Origin: CBDDFN01 sp965227065
GTDB lineage: Bacteria > Pseudomonadota > Alphaproteobacteria > SPJN01
DNA: 64,000 bases
Reading direction: 5' to 3'
Assembly (NCBI GenBank): GCA_965227065.1
Contig: CBDDFN010000001.1
Location: forward strand, 1 to 64,000
Shown piece after piece: positions 1 to 8,337 of this stretch. Position 1 is the stretch's first letter; each line of letters opens with the position of its first letter. Under the pieces are notes generated by a model. It had not been told where the DNA came from. It saw only the letters and a list, made by a program, of their open reading frames with translations, and searched no databases. Position numbers and translations under genes: made by a program.

Positions 1-1
1 G

Positions 2-223
2 CTGATCGCGTGGACCGCGCTGATGTTTGTCACCTTTGATCCCGATACCGGCATCTGTTTCGGCGGCGGCGCCGATCAGCCCGCCTGCCCCGCCGCACCG
101 TGCCATGCGGTGTGCGGCACCACGGTTTTAAAGCGAAAAAGTCTCCGGCCGCTTGAAATATTCGCCTTTCGTTCCTATCTTTACTTGAGATGGGAGAGAT
201 CAGACCAATGTCGTTTGAGTTAA
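2..223 (+). other. possible 3' end of a truncated coding region
   Basis: An open frame enters from the left window edge and runs to a TAA at 221-223. The first ~45 residues are cysteine-rich, with a CHAVC motif after a hydrophobic start, and could be the tail of a membrane or periplasmic protein. After about position 130 the sequence looks non-coding in composition, and the frame overlaps the start of the next small gene. No family recognised. It may equally be a chance open frame. Confidence 0.2.
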
Positions 224-429
224 GTCACGCCATTAGCATCGGCGGATATCTAATTACATATTGTTTTGGCGGGCCGCCAGATCGCAGCCCGCTCTTTCTG
301 GCCGGTATGGGCGGCGGCCCGATCGCAGAAGTCCTAACCGCAGTTCTTGGCCTTACGATCGTGATCATATTGCTTGCCAGCGTCCACAAGCCTTTTAAAT
401 GGACCGGATCGCTTGGCCCCAAACCGTGA
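208..429 (+). CDS. small single-span membrane protein, hypothetical
   Basis: A 73-residue protein. The ATG at 208 is chosen because GGGAGAG lies about 9 nt upstream; an ATG at 190 is in frame but lacks a good ribosome binding site. The N-terminal half has a moderately hydrophobic, glycine-rich stretch. Residues ~43-64 form one clear membrane helix rich in L, I and V, followed by a basic tail. It has no signal-peptide cleavage site and no recognised family. It differs from the small membrane proteins at 12.7-19.8 kb, which have two spans around a basic tryptophan-containing loop. It sits alone, followed by the convergent oxyR gene. The call rests on ribosome binding site and hydrophobicity only. 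Confidence 0.4.
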   Translation: MSFELSHAISIGGYLITYCFGGPPDRSPLFLAGMGGGPIAEVLTAVLGLTIVIILLASVHKPFKWTGSLGPKP

Positions 430-539
430 AAATGACGGCGCGGGGTACCCCGATCAGCGCCCATACCAGCGTGCGTAAACGGCGCATTCGCCGGCAGTTG
501 CGCAAGACCCGGCCCCGCCGGGGAGAAGCGAGCGCCTTC

Positions 540-560
540 AGCGGGAAGGGAACCCGCTTT
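540..560 (+). terminator. hairpin between the small ORF and oxyR
   Basis: AGCGGG (540-545) pairs with CCCGCT (553-558) around a 7-nt loop. The hairpin is followed by TT and a C-rich run on the plus strand. It lies between two convergent genes. It lacks a proper U-tract, so it is a weak candidate. Confidence 0.3.
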
Positions 561-577
561 CCCCCCGATCAAAGGGT

Positions 578-1474
578 CTAGCCGTTCACCACACCTGTCA
601 TGACTTCGCCCAGCTTGGGATAATCGCCTGCGCGGTGACTTGCCTTGCGCCACACCAGCGCGATCTGACGGCCCATGCCGCCACCCTTGACCGGGCGCAG
701 GCACAGATCATGGGCCAGGCCGGATTTCACCGCCATTTCGGGCAACAAGGTGATGCCCAGCCCGCTTTCCACCATCTGCGTCAGCGTGGTCAAAGACGTC
801 GCCTGAAAACTATCGGTTCCCCGGCGGTTGGCACCGCAAACCCCCAGCGCATGATCGCGCAGGCAATGGCCTTCTTCGAGCAGCAGCAGATCATCGCGCA
901 GCAACTCGGCGCCCTCATCGGTCCCTGACCCGCCAGGTCATGGAATTTGGGACAGGCGAGCAGGAAGCTGTCTTTGCCGATGATCTGCACCTCAAGGCTT
1001 TGCTCCAGCTCCCACGGCAGCGCGATGAGAGCGAGATCGACCGTGCCTTCGCGCAAATGCTCCAGCAGCGGGACGGTCTGCTCCTCGCGCAGATAAAGCT
1101 GCAAATCAGGGAAGGCCCTCGCGTACCACCCGCGTGATCGCGGGCAGCAGGAACGGCCCGATGGTGGGAATGACGCCGAGCCGCAGCCGCCCCGTCAACG
1201 GCTTGGCCGCGCCTTCGGCCATATCCATCATATCTTCAACATCGCGCAGGATCAGCCGGGCGCGCGCCACCACTGCATCCCCCACCGGTGTCATCATGAC
1301 CGACCGCCGCGTGCGTTCCACCAGCGCCACCCCCATAATCTCTTCAAGTTCTTTCAGCGCGGAACTCAAGGTCGACTGGGTAACAAAGCAGGCTTCGGCC
1401 GCCCGGCCGAAATGCAAATGCTCCGACAAAGCGACCAGAAAGTGCAGCTGGCGCAAGCTGGGGATGGCGCGCAT
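578..1474 (-). pseudogene. oxyR: OxyR-type LysR-family peroxide sensor, frame broken twice as given
   Basis: The coding content of a complete OxyR is present but spread over three frames. Segment 1 (1474 to ~1115) holds the N-terminal winged helix. Segment 2 (~1115 to ~930) carries the effector-domain motif LQLYLREEQT. Segment 3 (~925 to 578) carries EEGHCLRDHALGVCG, with two cysteines spaced like the redox pair C199/C208 of E. coli OxyR, which form a disulfide on peroxide exposure. Both breaks are mended by a one-base change in a short G run (read on the minus strand): near 1114-1118, giving REAFPDLQLY, and near 925-935, giving AGSGTDEGAE. The gene diverges from dps, a classic OxyR target, with a peroxiredoxin beyond. 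Identity is secure; whether the breaks are real is doubtful. Confidence 0.85.
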
Positions 1475-1635
1475 CTATTTCTCCCACTGGACTTCTCTAG
1501 TTTGATCGATTTTATCAATTTTTGTGTATGATATAAGTCATTTTTAAAATGAAACAAGAGGGCCTATCTTAGCGTTCGAAAGGCGGAACCAATCAGGTTC
1601 TGCTTGCGTAACCAGACGAGAATGGGAGCTCGATC
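1475..1635. promoter_or_regulatory. oxyR-dps divergent regulatory region with a LysR-type box
   Basis: A 161-bp AT-rich spacer between divergent oxyR and dps. TTGAT (1502-1506) and ATCAA (1514-1518) form a perfect inverted repeat around 7 nt, fitting the T-N11-A pattern of LysR-family sites. A TATGAT/ATATAA stretch at 1527-1536 could serve as a -10 element toward dps. The GGGAG at 1623-1627 is the dps ribosome binding site. That OxyR binds here is inferred from layout. Confidence 0.45.
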
Positions 1636-2113
1636 ATGAATATGCGTGTGAACACTGAAATCAGCCAGGAGCAAGGCGCTGCCATTGCGCAAGGCTTGAG
1701 CAAAGTGCTGGCCGACACTTATACGCTCTACCTCAAGACCCACAATTTCCACTGGAATGTGACAGGTCCGCAATTCAACACGCTGCACACCTTGTTCGAA
1801 ACCCAATATACCGAGCTGGCCACTGCGGTGGATGAAATTGCCGAGCGGATCCGGGCATTGAATGCCCGCGCGCCGGGATCGTACCGCGAATTTGCCGAGC
1901 TTGGGTCTGTCGAGGAAGCGGCCGGAACCGAAAAGGCCAAGGAGATGGTTCAAAAGCTTGCCGAAGATCAAGGCAAGGTTGTCGCCTCGGCCCAAAGCCG
2001 CCCTCGATATCGCCTCTGAAGCCGGCGATGACGTATCGGCGGATCTGATGACCCAGCGCATGGCGATCCACGAAAAGACCGGCTGGATGTTGCGCGCCAT
2101 GCTGGAAGAATAA
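1636..2113 (+). pseudogene. dps: Dps-family miniferritin, one frameshift as given
   Basis: Dps proteins form dodecamers that oxidise Fe(II) with peroxide and store iron, often also protecting DNA. The first 118 or so residues read normally, with the ferroxidase motif THNFHWNVTGPQFNTLH. The frame then slips at about 1992-1996 and the family C-terminus (DVSADLMTQRMAIHEKTGWM) continues one frame over to TAA at 2113. Reducing CCC to CC there restores VVASAKAALDIASEAG, just what the family shows, for a product near 158 residues. The ATG at 1636 has GGGAG 8 nt upstream. The gene lies between oxyR and a peroxiredoxin, a typical peroxide-response grouping. Sequencing error is the simpler explanation of the break. 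Confidence 0.85.
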
Positions 2114-2134
2114 AGACCCGTTAACAGGTCTTTA
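2111..2134 (+). terminator. inverted repeat after dps
   Basis: TAAAGACC (2111-2118) and GGTCTTTA (2127-2134) form a perfect 8-bp stem with an 8-nt loop, beginning at the dps stop codon. There is no long T-run after it, so it may be a weak terminator or mRNA-stabilising hairpin. Confidence 0.5.
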
Positions 2135-2239
2135 GACGCGCGGCGGTCCTGCGGAACCCCTCCCCGTTCCCCCCCCCAACCACGGGGCCGCCCGCGTCAA
2201 GTTTGTTGTTTAACCCTGGTGAGTAAGGAGTACTCAAAG

Positions 2240-2977
2240 ATGGAAAACCGTGAAGGACAGGCTGTCCCCCAAGTGACATTCCGCACCCGTACCGAAGATG
2301 CGTGGGTCGATGTCACCACCGATGATATTTTCAAAGGCAAGACCGTCATCGTCTTTTCGCTGCCCGGTGCGTTCACCCCGACCTGCTCGTCGGCCCACCT
2401 GCCGCGTTATGACGAGCTGTTCCCCGTGTTCAAAAAGCATGGCGTTGACGAAATCGCCTGTGTGTCGGTCAACGACACATTCGTCATGAACGAATGGGCC
2501 GAGCGTCTCAACACCCCCAATATCCGCATGATCCCCGATGGCAATGGCGAGTTCACCGAAGGTATGGGCATGCTGGTGGACAAGGCCGATCTGGGCTTTG
2601 GCAAGCGCTCCTGGCGCTATTCGATGCTGGTGAAAGACGGCACCGTGGTGAAGATGTTCATCGAACCGGATCAGCCCGGCGACCCGTTTGAGGTTTCCGA
2701 CGCTGACACGATGCTCGCCTATGTCGCGCCTGAAGCGCAGCAGCCCAAATCGGTCACTGTGATTTCAAAGCCCGGCTGCCCGCACTGCACCCGCGCCAAA
2801 GCATTGCTCAACGAACGCGATATTTCGTTTGAAGAGCTCGTGCTGGGCCGGGACGCCACGTCGCGCAGCCTGCGCGCCCTGTCGGGTCGGTCAACCACGC
2901 CGCAAATCTTCATGGATGGCGAACTGATCGGAACCGCCGACGAGCTTGAAGCCTATCTCGGCAAGCGCGCCGCCTAA
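2240..2977 (+). CDS. peroxiredoxin-glutaredoxin fusion protein
   Basis: A 245-residue two-domain peroxidase of the hybrid Prx5/Grx type, as in Haemophilus and Chromatium. The peroxiredoxin part (about 1-160) has PGAFTPTC with the peroxidatic cysteine at residue 49. After a short linker, the glutaredoxin part (~170-245) has a CPHC active site at 180-183. The protein reduces hydrogen and alkyl hydroperoxides using glutathione through its own glutaredoxin domain, in the cytoplasm. The ATG at 2240 is preferred because AAGGAG (2225-2230) sits 9 nt before it; an upstream GTG in frame lacks this. The gene follows dps by 126 bp, with its own promoter space, and closes the oxidative-stress group. No defect seen. 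Confidence 0.93.
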   Translation: MENREGQAVPQVTFRTRTEDAWVDVTTDDIFKGKTVIVFSLPGAFTPTCSSAHLPRYDELFPVFKKHGVDEIACVSVNDTFVMNEWAERLNTPNIRMIPDGNGEFTEGMGMLVDKADLGFGKRSWRYSMLVKDGTVVKMFIEPDQPGDPFEVSDADTMLAYVAPEAQQPKSVTVISKPGCPHCTRAKALLNERDISFEELVLGRDATSRSLRALSGRSTTPQIFMDGELIGTADELEAYLGKRAA

Positions 2978-3002
2978 GCGCACTCCCAAGATTGCCGAGG
3001 GA

Positions 3003-3036
3003 GCGCCGGGGGCAGCCGCCTCCGGCGTTTTCTTTT
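3003..3036 (+). terminator. rho-independent terminator after the peroxiredoxin gene
   Basis: CGCCGGGGG pairs with CCTCCGGCG around CAGCCG (one mismatch), followed immediately by TTTTCTTTT. Stem and T-tract are both strong, and it lies 26 nt after the stop codon. Confidence 0.8.
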
Positions 3037-3102
3037 GCGGCCATTTTCTTTCCTTCGCCGTCTGCTAGAGTGCGGGAAACGTCACTTCTTGATGGACTTC
3101 CC

Positions 3103-5250
3103 ATGCTTGCGACCGAAGGCAATTATCTGCGGCTTGACGGCACCGGCGTCACGCTGGTGCTCGACCTCACCGACGAACATGTTCCCCAAACCGTCTATTG
3201 GGGTCCCAAGCTGAGCGACGATACTGATCTTGATGCGCTGGGTCTTCTGGCGACCACCGCCGACAGCCCCGCGACGCCCCATCGTCCGCAAGCCCTGCCG
3301 CTTCTGACCGAAATTGGACGCGCCTTCCCCGGCGAGCCGGGCATCCGGCTGCACCGCCAGGGGGAAGGCTTTGCTACCGCCTTTGAAGATGCCGCCATCA
3401 TGCCCGAAGATGACGGCTCCATCGCCATTGTGCTCGAAGACTCGCGCAGCCAGTTGTTTTTGGCCTTTTCCATCACCCTGCATGAACAGCATGACATGCT
3501 GGAAATCCGCTCGCGGCTTGAAAATCGCGGCAGCTCAGCCATCACCGTCGATTTTCTGGCATCCGCCATGCTGCCGGTGCCCCATTGGGCGGATGAAGCG
3601 CTGACCTTTGATGGCCGCTGGGCGCGGGAGTTTGAGACCCGCCGCGTCACGCTGGGCCGGCATTTGTTTGAACGATCCAGCCGCGCGGGCCGCCCCGGTC
3701 ATGACGGCTTCCCCGCGCTCGTGCTCGGCAAGCCCGGCTTTGATGAAACCGACGGCACGCTTTTCAGCTTCCATCTGGGGTGGAGCGGCAATCACCGTCT
3801 GTTCTCTGAAACGTTGGCGAGCGGCAAGCGGCTGGTGGGCGGCGGCGCCATGCTGCTGCCCGGTGAATTACGCCTTGGCCCCGGCGAACAGTTCGAGGCC
3901 CCGCCCCTTTACGCCACCGTCACCCATGGCGGGCTGAACGGTTTGATGGACAAGACCCACAGATTTGTGCGCGAGCAGATCGTGCCGCGCAAATTGTCGG
4001 ACACACCTCGCAAGGTTCATCTCAACACATGGGAGGCGTGCTACTTCAATCAGTCGCTTGAAAAGCTCACCGCTATGGCGGACGCCGCAGCAGAGCTGGG
4101 TGTGGAGCGGTTTGTGCTTGATGATGGCTGGTTTGAAAATCGCCATGACGACACCAGGGGGCTGGGCGACTGGCGCGCCGATCCAGCCGTGTTCCCCGAC
4201 GGGCTTGGCCCGCTGATCGATCATGTCAAAGCCAAGGGCATGGATTTCGGCCTGTGGGTTGAACCTGAAATGGTCAATCCCAATTCCAAGCTCTACCGCG
4301 CCCATCCCGATTGGGTGCTGGGGATTGACGGGGTCGACCAGCCCGACGCGCGCAACCAGCTTGTGCTCGATTTCTCCCGCGCTGCGGTGCGCGATCATAT
4401 GATTGAGGCGCTTGATGCGCTTATCGCCGCCCATGACATCGCCTATCTCAAATGGGACATGAACCGCGACCTCACCATACCCGGCGGCGCGGATGGGCGG
4501 GCGGCGGCACACCGGCATACGCTGGGCCTTTATGAGGTGATCGACACGCTGCGCGCCAGCCATCCCAAGCTTGAGATCGAGACATGTGCCAGCGGCGGCG
4601 GGCGGGCTGATTGGGGCATGCTGAAACGCACAGAACGGGTGTGGGTGTCCGACGGGCTTGACCCGCTTGACCGGGTACGCAGCCAGGAAGGTTTTGCCCT
4701 GTTCTTCCCCACCGATGTTCTGGGCAGCCATATCGGCGCAGCCCGCAACGCCATCACCGGCCGCAGCCATCCGCTTGTCTTGCGCGCAGCGGTTGCCTTG
4801 CAAGGCCATTTCGGGCTTGAGCTAGATCCCACCGAGCTTACCGACACAGAGGCTGAGCAGATCAAATGGGCGATTGGGGTCTACAAGGAAATGCGCGCCG
4901 CGCCCCAACCCGTGCGCATCCTGCGTCTTATGACCGGCGCGGATGCCGCCGCCAGCATGCGGGTGACTGAAAAGCAGGATCAGGCCTGGGCAAGCTATAT
5001 CCAGTTGACGAGCCATGGCGACACGGTGCCCGCCCCGCTGCGCTTTGCCGGGCTCAACCCCGACAAACGTTACAGGGTCAAACTTCTTCTGCCACAGGCG
5101 ATCAAGCCTTATGGCCGCTATCCCTTGTTTGATGCCGGGCTGGCGCAAGACGGCGTGGTGCTGGGGGGTGATTTGCTGATGCAGGCGGGTCTGCCCCTGC
5201 CGTTTCTGCAGCCTGAAACCGTGCTCGGCTTTTCGCTCAAGATTGACTGA
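3103..5250 (+). CDS. alpha-galactosidase, glycoside hydrolase family 36
   Basis: A 715-residue GH36 enzyme that removes terminal alpha-1,6-galactose from raffinose-type oligosaccharides or galactomannan fragments. It has an N-terminal beta-sandwich (~1-300), the catalytic barrel (~320-640) and a C-terminal beta domain. The motif KWDMNRD puts the nucleophile at Asp452; the segment SDGLDPLDR carries the likely acid/base Asp517. The ATG at 3103 starts the conserved protein; longer upstream frames run through the preceding terminator. No signal peptide, so it is cytoplasmic and needs imported substrate. Its 3' end overlaps the convergent galK by 14 nt. It released galactose for the adjacent galKTE genes. 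Confidence 0.9.
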   Translation: MLATEGNYLRLDGTGVTLVLDLTDEHVPQTVYWGPKLSDDTDLDALGLLATTADSPATPHRPQALPLLTEIGRAFPGEPGIRLHRQGEGFATAFEDAAIMPEDDGSIAIVLEDSRSQLFLAFSITLHEQHDMLEIRSRLENRGSSAITVDFLASAMLPVPHWADEALTFDGRWAREFETRRVTLGRHLFERSSRAGRPGHDGFPALVLGKPGFDETDGTLFSFHLGWSGNHRLFSETLASGKRLVGGGAMLLPGELRLGPGEQFEAPPLYATVTHGGLNGLMDKTHRFVREQIVPRKLSDTPRKVHLNTWEACYFNQSLEKLTAMADAAAELGVERFVLDDGWFENRHDDTRGLGDWRADPAVFPDGLGPLIDHVKAKGMDFGLWVEPEMVNPNSKLYRAHPDWVLGIDGVDQPDARNQLVLDFSRAAVRDHMIEALDALIAAHDIAYLKWDMNRDLTIPGGADGRAAAHRHTLGLYEVIDTLRASHPKLEIETCASGGGRADWGMLKRTERVWVSDGLDPLDRVRSQEGFALFFPTDVLGSHIGAARNAITGRSHPLVLRAAVALQGHFGLELDPTELTDTEAEQIKWAIGVYKEMRAAPQPVRILRLMTGADAAASMRVTEKQDQAWASYIQLTSHGDTVPAPLRFAGLNPDKRYRVKLLLPQAIKPYGRYPLFDAGLAQDGVVLGGDLLMQAGLPLPFLQPETVLGFSLKID

Positions 5251-6250
5251 GCTCAACCGGCCAGGCATTGGGGCAGCGGTGATGCACCAGGGCCCACCAA
5301 TGTTCCACCTGATCGGTCGGAACAAGCGCGACGGCGCAGCCGCCAAAACCTGCCCCGGTCAGCCGCGCGCCATAGGCCCCCGCATCGTTCATCGCGCGCA
5401 CAAGCTGGTCGAGCGCAGGCGTTGAAACCTCAAAATCTTCAGCCAGCGAGCGATGGCTTTCCCGCATCATCACCCCAAAGCTGCGCGGCTGACCTGCGCG
5501 CAAGGCGGCCATCGCGATATCCACCCGCACCATTTCGGTGACCACATGGCGCGCGCGGCGCAGCAAGACCGGGTCGGTGAGATCTTCAACCGCGTCAGGG
5601 GATGCATCCCGCAAGCTCAACACGCCGATCTGGCGGGCGGCTTCTTCCACTGCGGCGCGGCGCTCATTATATGCGCCGTCGGCCAGACGCCGCGCCTCAC
5701 CCGAATGGATGACGGGAAAGGAAAAGCCGGGGAACAGTTTTGCATTCTGATAGCGCTCCATCTCACAATCGATCAGCAACGCCTCGCCGGGTTCCGCCGC
5801 CGCAATCACCAGCGGGTCCATCAATCCGCAATGGGTCCCTGCCCAGTCGCGCTCAACCTGTTGGGCGAGCTTGGCGAGGGTGAGAGCCTCGAGCTTGAGC
5901 GCCATCAGCTCATCAAGCGCGCGCAGAACCGCAATGCTCAGCGCCGCCGAGGATGACACGCCCGCCCCTTGGGGGATGTCTGAGGTGATCGAAAGGGTGA
6001 GCCCCGGCGCCCCCACCGCATGGGCCGCGCCAAGCACATAATCCGACCAATGGCCTTTGGGCTTGTCAGTAAGATCACGCGAAACCATGCCATGCTCCGC
6101 GCTTTCGGCACGCACCCGGCCATCCTGGGTCAAATCGGCGGTGACGGTGATCTTGGGGCCGATCAGTTTGGGCAGGACTTTGCCGCCGGCATAATCGACA
6201 TGCTCACCGATAAGATTGACCCGGCCATGGGCGATGGTCACCACACTCAT
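5237..6250 (-). CDS. galK: galactokinase
   Basis: A 337-residue GHMP-family kinase that phosphorylates alpha-D-galactose at C1 with ATP, the first committed Leloir step. The N-terminal signature GRVNLIGEHVDYAGGKVLP contains the galactokinase motif GRVNLIGEH. The ATP-binding motif GAGVSSSAAL follows at about residues 94-103, and the third GHMP motif (LTGAGFGGCAVAL) lies near the C-terminus. It is somewhat shorter than the ~380 residues usual in enterobacteria but has all three motifs. It is last in the minus-strand operon galE-galT-galK, with its ATG overlapping the galT stop by 4 nt (6247-6250). Confidence 0.95.
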   Translation of the reverse strand: MSVVTIAHGRVNLIGEHVDYAGGKVLPKLIGPKITVTADLTQDGRVRAESAEHGMVSRDLTDKPKGHWSDYVLGAAHAVGAPGLTLSITSDIPQGAGVSSSAALSIAVLRALDELMALKLEALTLAKLAQQVERDWAGTHCGLMDPLVIAAAEPGEALLIDCEMERYQNAKLFPGFSFPVIHSGEARRLADGAYNERRAAVEEAARQIGVLSLRDASPDAVEDLTDPVLLRRARHVVTEMVRVDIAMAALRAGQPRSFGVMMRESHRSLAEDFEVSTPALDQLVRAMNDAGAYGARLTGAGFGGCAVALVPTDQVEHWWALVHHRCPNAWPVELSQS

Positions 6251-7266
6251 CGCACGGCACGCAGCCGCCGGGCTGCCTCCTCCGGGGTCACATCATTGAG
6301 CATCAGGCCCATAAATTGCTCAACCCCGGCAAGATATTTGAGCTTCCCGGCATCGCGCAAAAAAGGCTGGAAGCGGATAGTGAAATGCCACGCGCCTTCG
6401 GCCAGACGCGGGGCGGCCATCACCCCCATCACATACGGCATGGGTTGATCAAACAATCCATCCAGCCTGGCTTGCGCATCGATCAAGCCGCGCGCCATCG
6501 CGGCGCGCTCCTCTTCGGTCAGATCGCCGGGACCATCCATCATGCGGCGGGGCACCAGCCAGCATTCATAAGGAAAGCGCGCATAGGGCGGCACGATGAG
6601 GCAGACCGGGCCATAGTCCGCGACGATCAAATCAGACTGCACAAACAGATCGGGGACGGGATTGGCCGCCTCCATCGCGTGCATTTCAGACAGGATGGCA
6701 GGTGGCACAAAATGCAGCCCGTAAATCTGCCCATGGGGATGATGCAGCGTCACGCCGATCTCAACCCCGCGATTTTCAAAGGGCTGAACATGCTGGCAGC
6801 CAAAGCGTGTCTTCAAATCGGCAATCCGGTCCGCCCAGACCTGTAAAAGAAACGCGGCTCGATCCTCGCCAAGGTCCGACAGGCTGGCATCATGATCAAT
6901 GCCATACACCACCACTTCGCAGCGCCCCCGCGCCGCCATGCTTTGCACATGATCAAAGACCGGGGCGTCCCCTCCATCACTCAAGGCGGGAAAGCGGTTT
7001 TCAAACACCGCAATTTCGAAATCAGAAAAGGGAATCTCGGCCCCTTGCGGACAAAGCGGGCAATCGGACTTGGCGGGCAAAAAAGTGCGATTGTTACGGC
7101 TGCCTGAGTAGCCGACCCATTCGCGCCGCAAGGGATGCCAGCGCATGTGGGGGGGCGCCGCCTGTCCCGGCCCTTCGCTTTCGGGACCCGGCGCCTCGGT
7201 GTGCGGCACAGTGCCGAACAGGAACAATTCGCGGCCATCGGCCTTGTGATGCAGGCGCTTATGCAT
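6247..7266 (-). CDS. galT: galactose-1-phosphate uridylyltransferase
   Basis: A 339-residue enzyme that swaps UMP from UDP-glucose onto galactose-1-phosphate through a covalent uridylyl-histidine. The motif HHPHGQIYG holds the active-site HPH. Zinc-site residues CPLCP lie in the N-terminal part, as in GalT proteins that bind structural zinc. The ATG at 7266 (MHKRLHHKADGRELF) is chosen; the frame stays open upstream into galE but that extension resembles nothing. The start overlaps the galE stop by 8 nt, indicating translational coupling. Second gene of galETK. Confidence 0.95.
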   Translation of the reverse strand: MHKRLHHKADGRELFLFGTVPHTEAPGPESEGPGQAAPPHMRWHPLRREWVGYSGSRNNRTFLPAKSDCPLCPQGAEIPFSDFEIAVFENRFPALSDGGDAPVFDHVQSMAARGRCEVVVYGIDHDASLSDLGEDRAAFLLQVWADRIADLKTRFGCQHVQPFENRGVEIGVTLHHPHGQIYGLHFVPPAILSEMHAMEAANPVPDLFVQSDLIVADYGPVCLIVPPYARFPYECWLVPRRMMDGPGDLTEEERAAMARGLIDAQARLDGLFDQPMPYVMGVMAAPRLAEGAWHFTIRFQPFLRDAGKLKYLAGVEQFMGLMLNDVTPEEAARRLRAVR

Positions 7267-8254
7267 CACCGCCCCCACCCTTTTGCGCCCACGCAAGCGC
7301 GCTGCTGACCATTCCATCAAGATCGGTCCGGGCTGCGCGAAACCCGATCGTCTCAGCAATCAGGCCGGGATCGGCCACCAGGCTCGCAGGATCGCCCGCG
7401 CGGCGGGGGGCGTGCTCAACCAGGAAATCAGAGCCGCTGACCCGCTTCACCGCCTCGACCACGGCACGGACCGAATGGCCCTGGCCGGTGCCGACATTAA
7501 AGCGGTGACAGCCGGGATTATCAGCCAGCCAATCAAGCGTCACGAGATGGGCGCGCGCCAGATCCTCAACATGCACATAATCACGCACGCAGGTGCCGTC
7601 GGGCGTGGGGTAATCCGTCCCGAAAATCCTTGCCTGATCCCGCTGGCCGCGCACAACCTCAATCAGGATCGGGATCAGATGGGTTTCAGGCTGATGCGCC
7701 TCCCCTAATTCGGTGTCGGCATCCGCCCCGCAAGCATTGAAATAGCGCAGACACGCCACTGCCCCGCCCTTGGCGGCGACCAGATCAGACAGCATGTCTT
7801 CAACCGCGAGCTTGGTTTTGCCGTAAGGGTTGGCGGGCCCCAGCGGCGCGCTTTCGCTCAACGGCGCCTCTGATGGTGAATAAACCGCCGCGGTGGAACT
7901 GAACACCAGCGGCACCGGCCCCCACGCCCACACGGTTTCCAGAAAAGTCGCGGTCTTGGCAACATTGTTGAGCCAGAAACGCAGCGGGTCAGCCATGCTT
8001 TCGCCCGCTTCAATATAGGCGGCAAAATGGATGATCCCGGCGGGCTGATAGGTTTCAAGCGCTGCCCGTACTGCCGCCTGATCGGCAATGTTGGCCTGGA
8101 TCAAAGGCCCCCATTGAACCGCCCAGTCATGGCCGTTTTCCAGAGTGTCGAGCACGACAGGCGTATGGCCCGCGCGCGCCAGCGCCTTTGCCGTGTGCGA
8201 GCCGATATAGCCCGCGCCGCCTGCCACCAGAATATGAGCCACGTCCTGCCTCAT
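7259..8254 (-). CDS. galE: UDP-glucose 4-epimerase
   Basis: A 331-residue extended short-chain dehydrogenase that interconverts UDP-galactose and UDP-glucose with tightly bound NAD. The N-terminal Rossmann motif is GGAGYIGSHT, and the catalytic pair is in SSTAAVYS (serine) and NPYGKTK (YxxxK). The ATG at 8254 is used; a GTG at 8242 that begins just before VAHILV is possible. First gene of the minus-strand gal operon, divergent from the beta-galactosidase gene, so both probably share control in the 83-bp spacer. No gal-specific regulator is visible nearby. Confidence 0.95.
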   Translation of the reverse strand: MRQDVAHILVAGGAGYIGSHTAKALARAGHTPVVLDTLENGHDWAVQWGPLIQANIADQAAVRAALETYQPAGIIHFAAYIEAGESMADPLRFWLNNVAKTATFLETVWAWGPVPLVFSSTAAVYSPSEAPLSESAPLGPANPYGKTKLAVEDMLSDLVAAKGGAVACLRYFNACGADADTELGEAHQPETHLIPILIEVVRGQRDQARIFGTDYPTPDGTCVRDYVHVEDLARAHLVTLDWLADNPGCHRFNVGTGQGHSVRAVVEAVKRVSGSDFLVEHAPRRAGDPASLVADPGLIAETIGFRAARTDLDGMVSSALAWAQKGGGGDA

Positions 8255-8337
8255 CCTCTCAATCCACACCTGTCTTGCGGCTCTTTGAACGATTTGGCAA
8301 GTAGAAGGCTCTGATTGTCCGCCAAGGAGCGCACGCC
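8255..8337. promoter_or_regulatory. galE-lacZ divergent promoter region
   Basis: An 83-bp spacer between divergently transcribed galE and the beta-galactosidase gene must hold both starts. The plus side ends in AAGGAG (8324-8329), 8 nt before the GTG start at 8338. No clear operator palindrome seen. Confidence 0.4.

Noticed and set aside
441..452. CGGGGTACCCCG palindrome as an operator
   Set aside because: Isolated perfect 12-bp palindrome in a GC-rich spacer between convergent gene ends; no promoter nearby to control.
3868..4809. 313-residue frame antisense to the alpha-galactosidase
   Set aside because: Shadow of a GC-rich gene; no ribosome binding site or family features, while the sense strand encodes all GH36 motifs.
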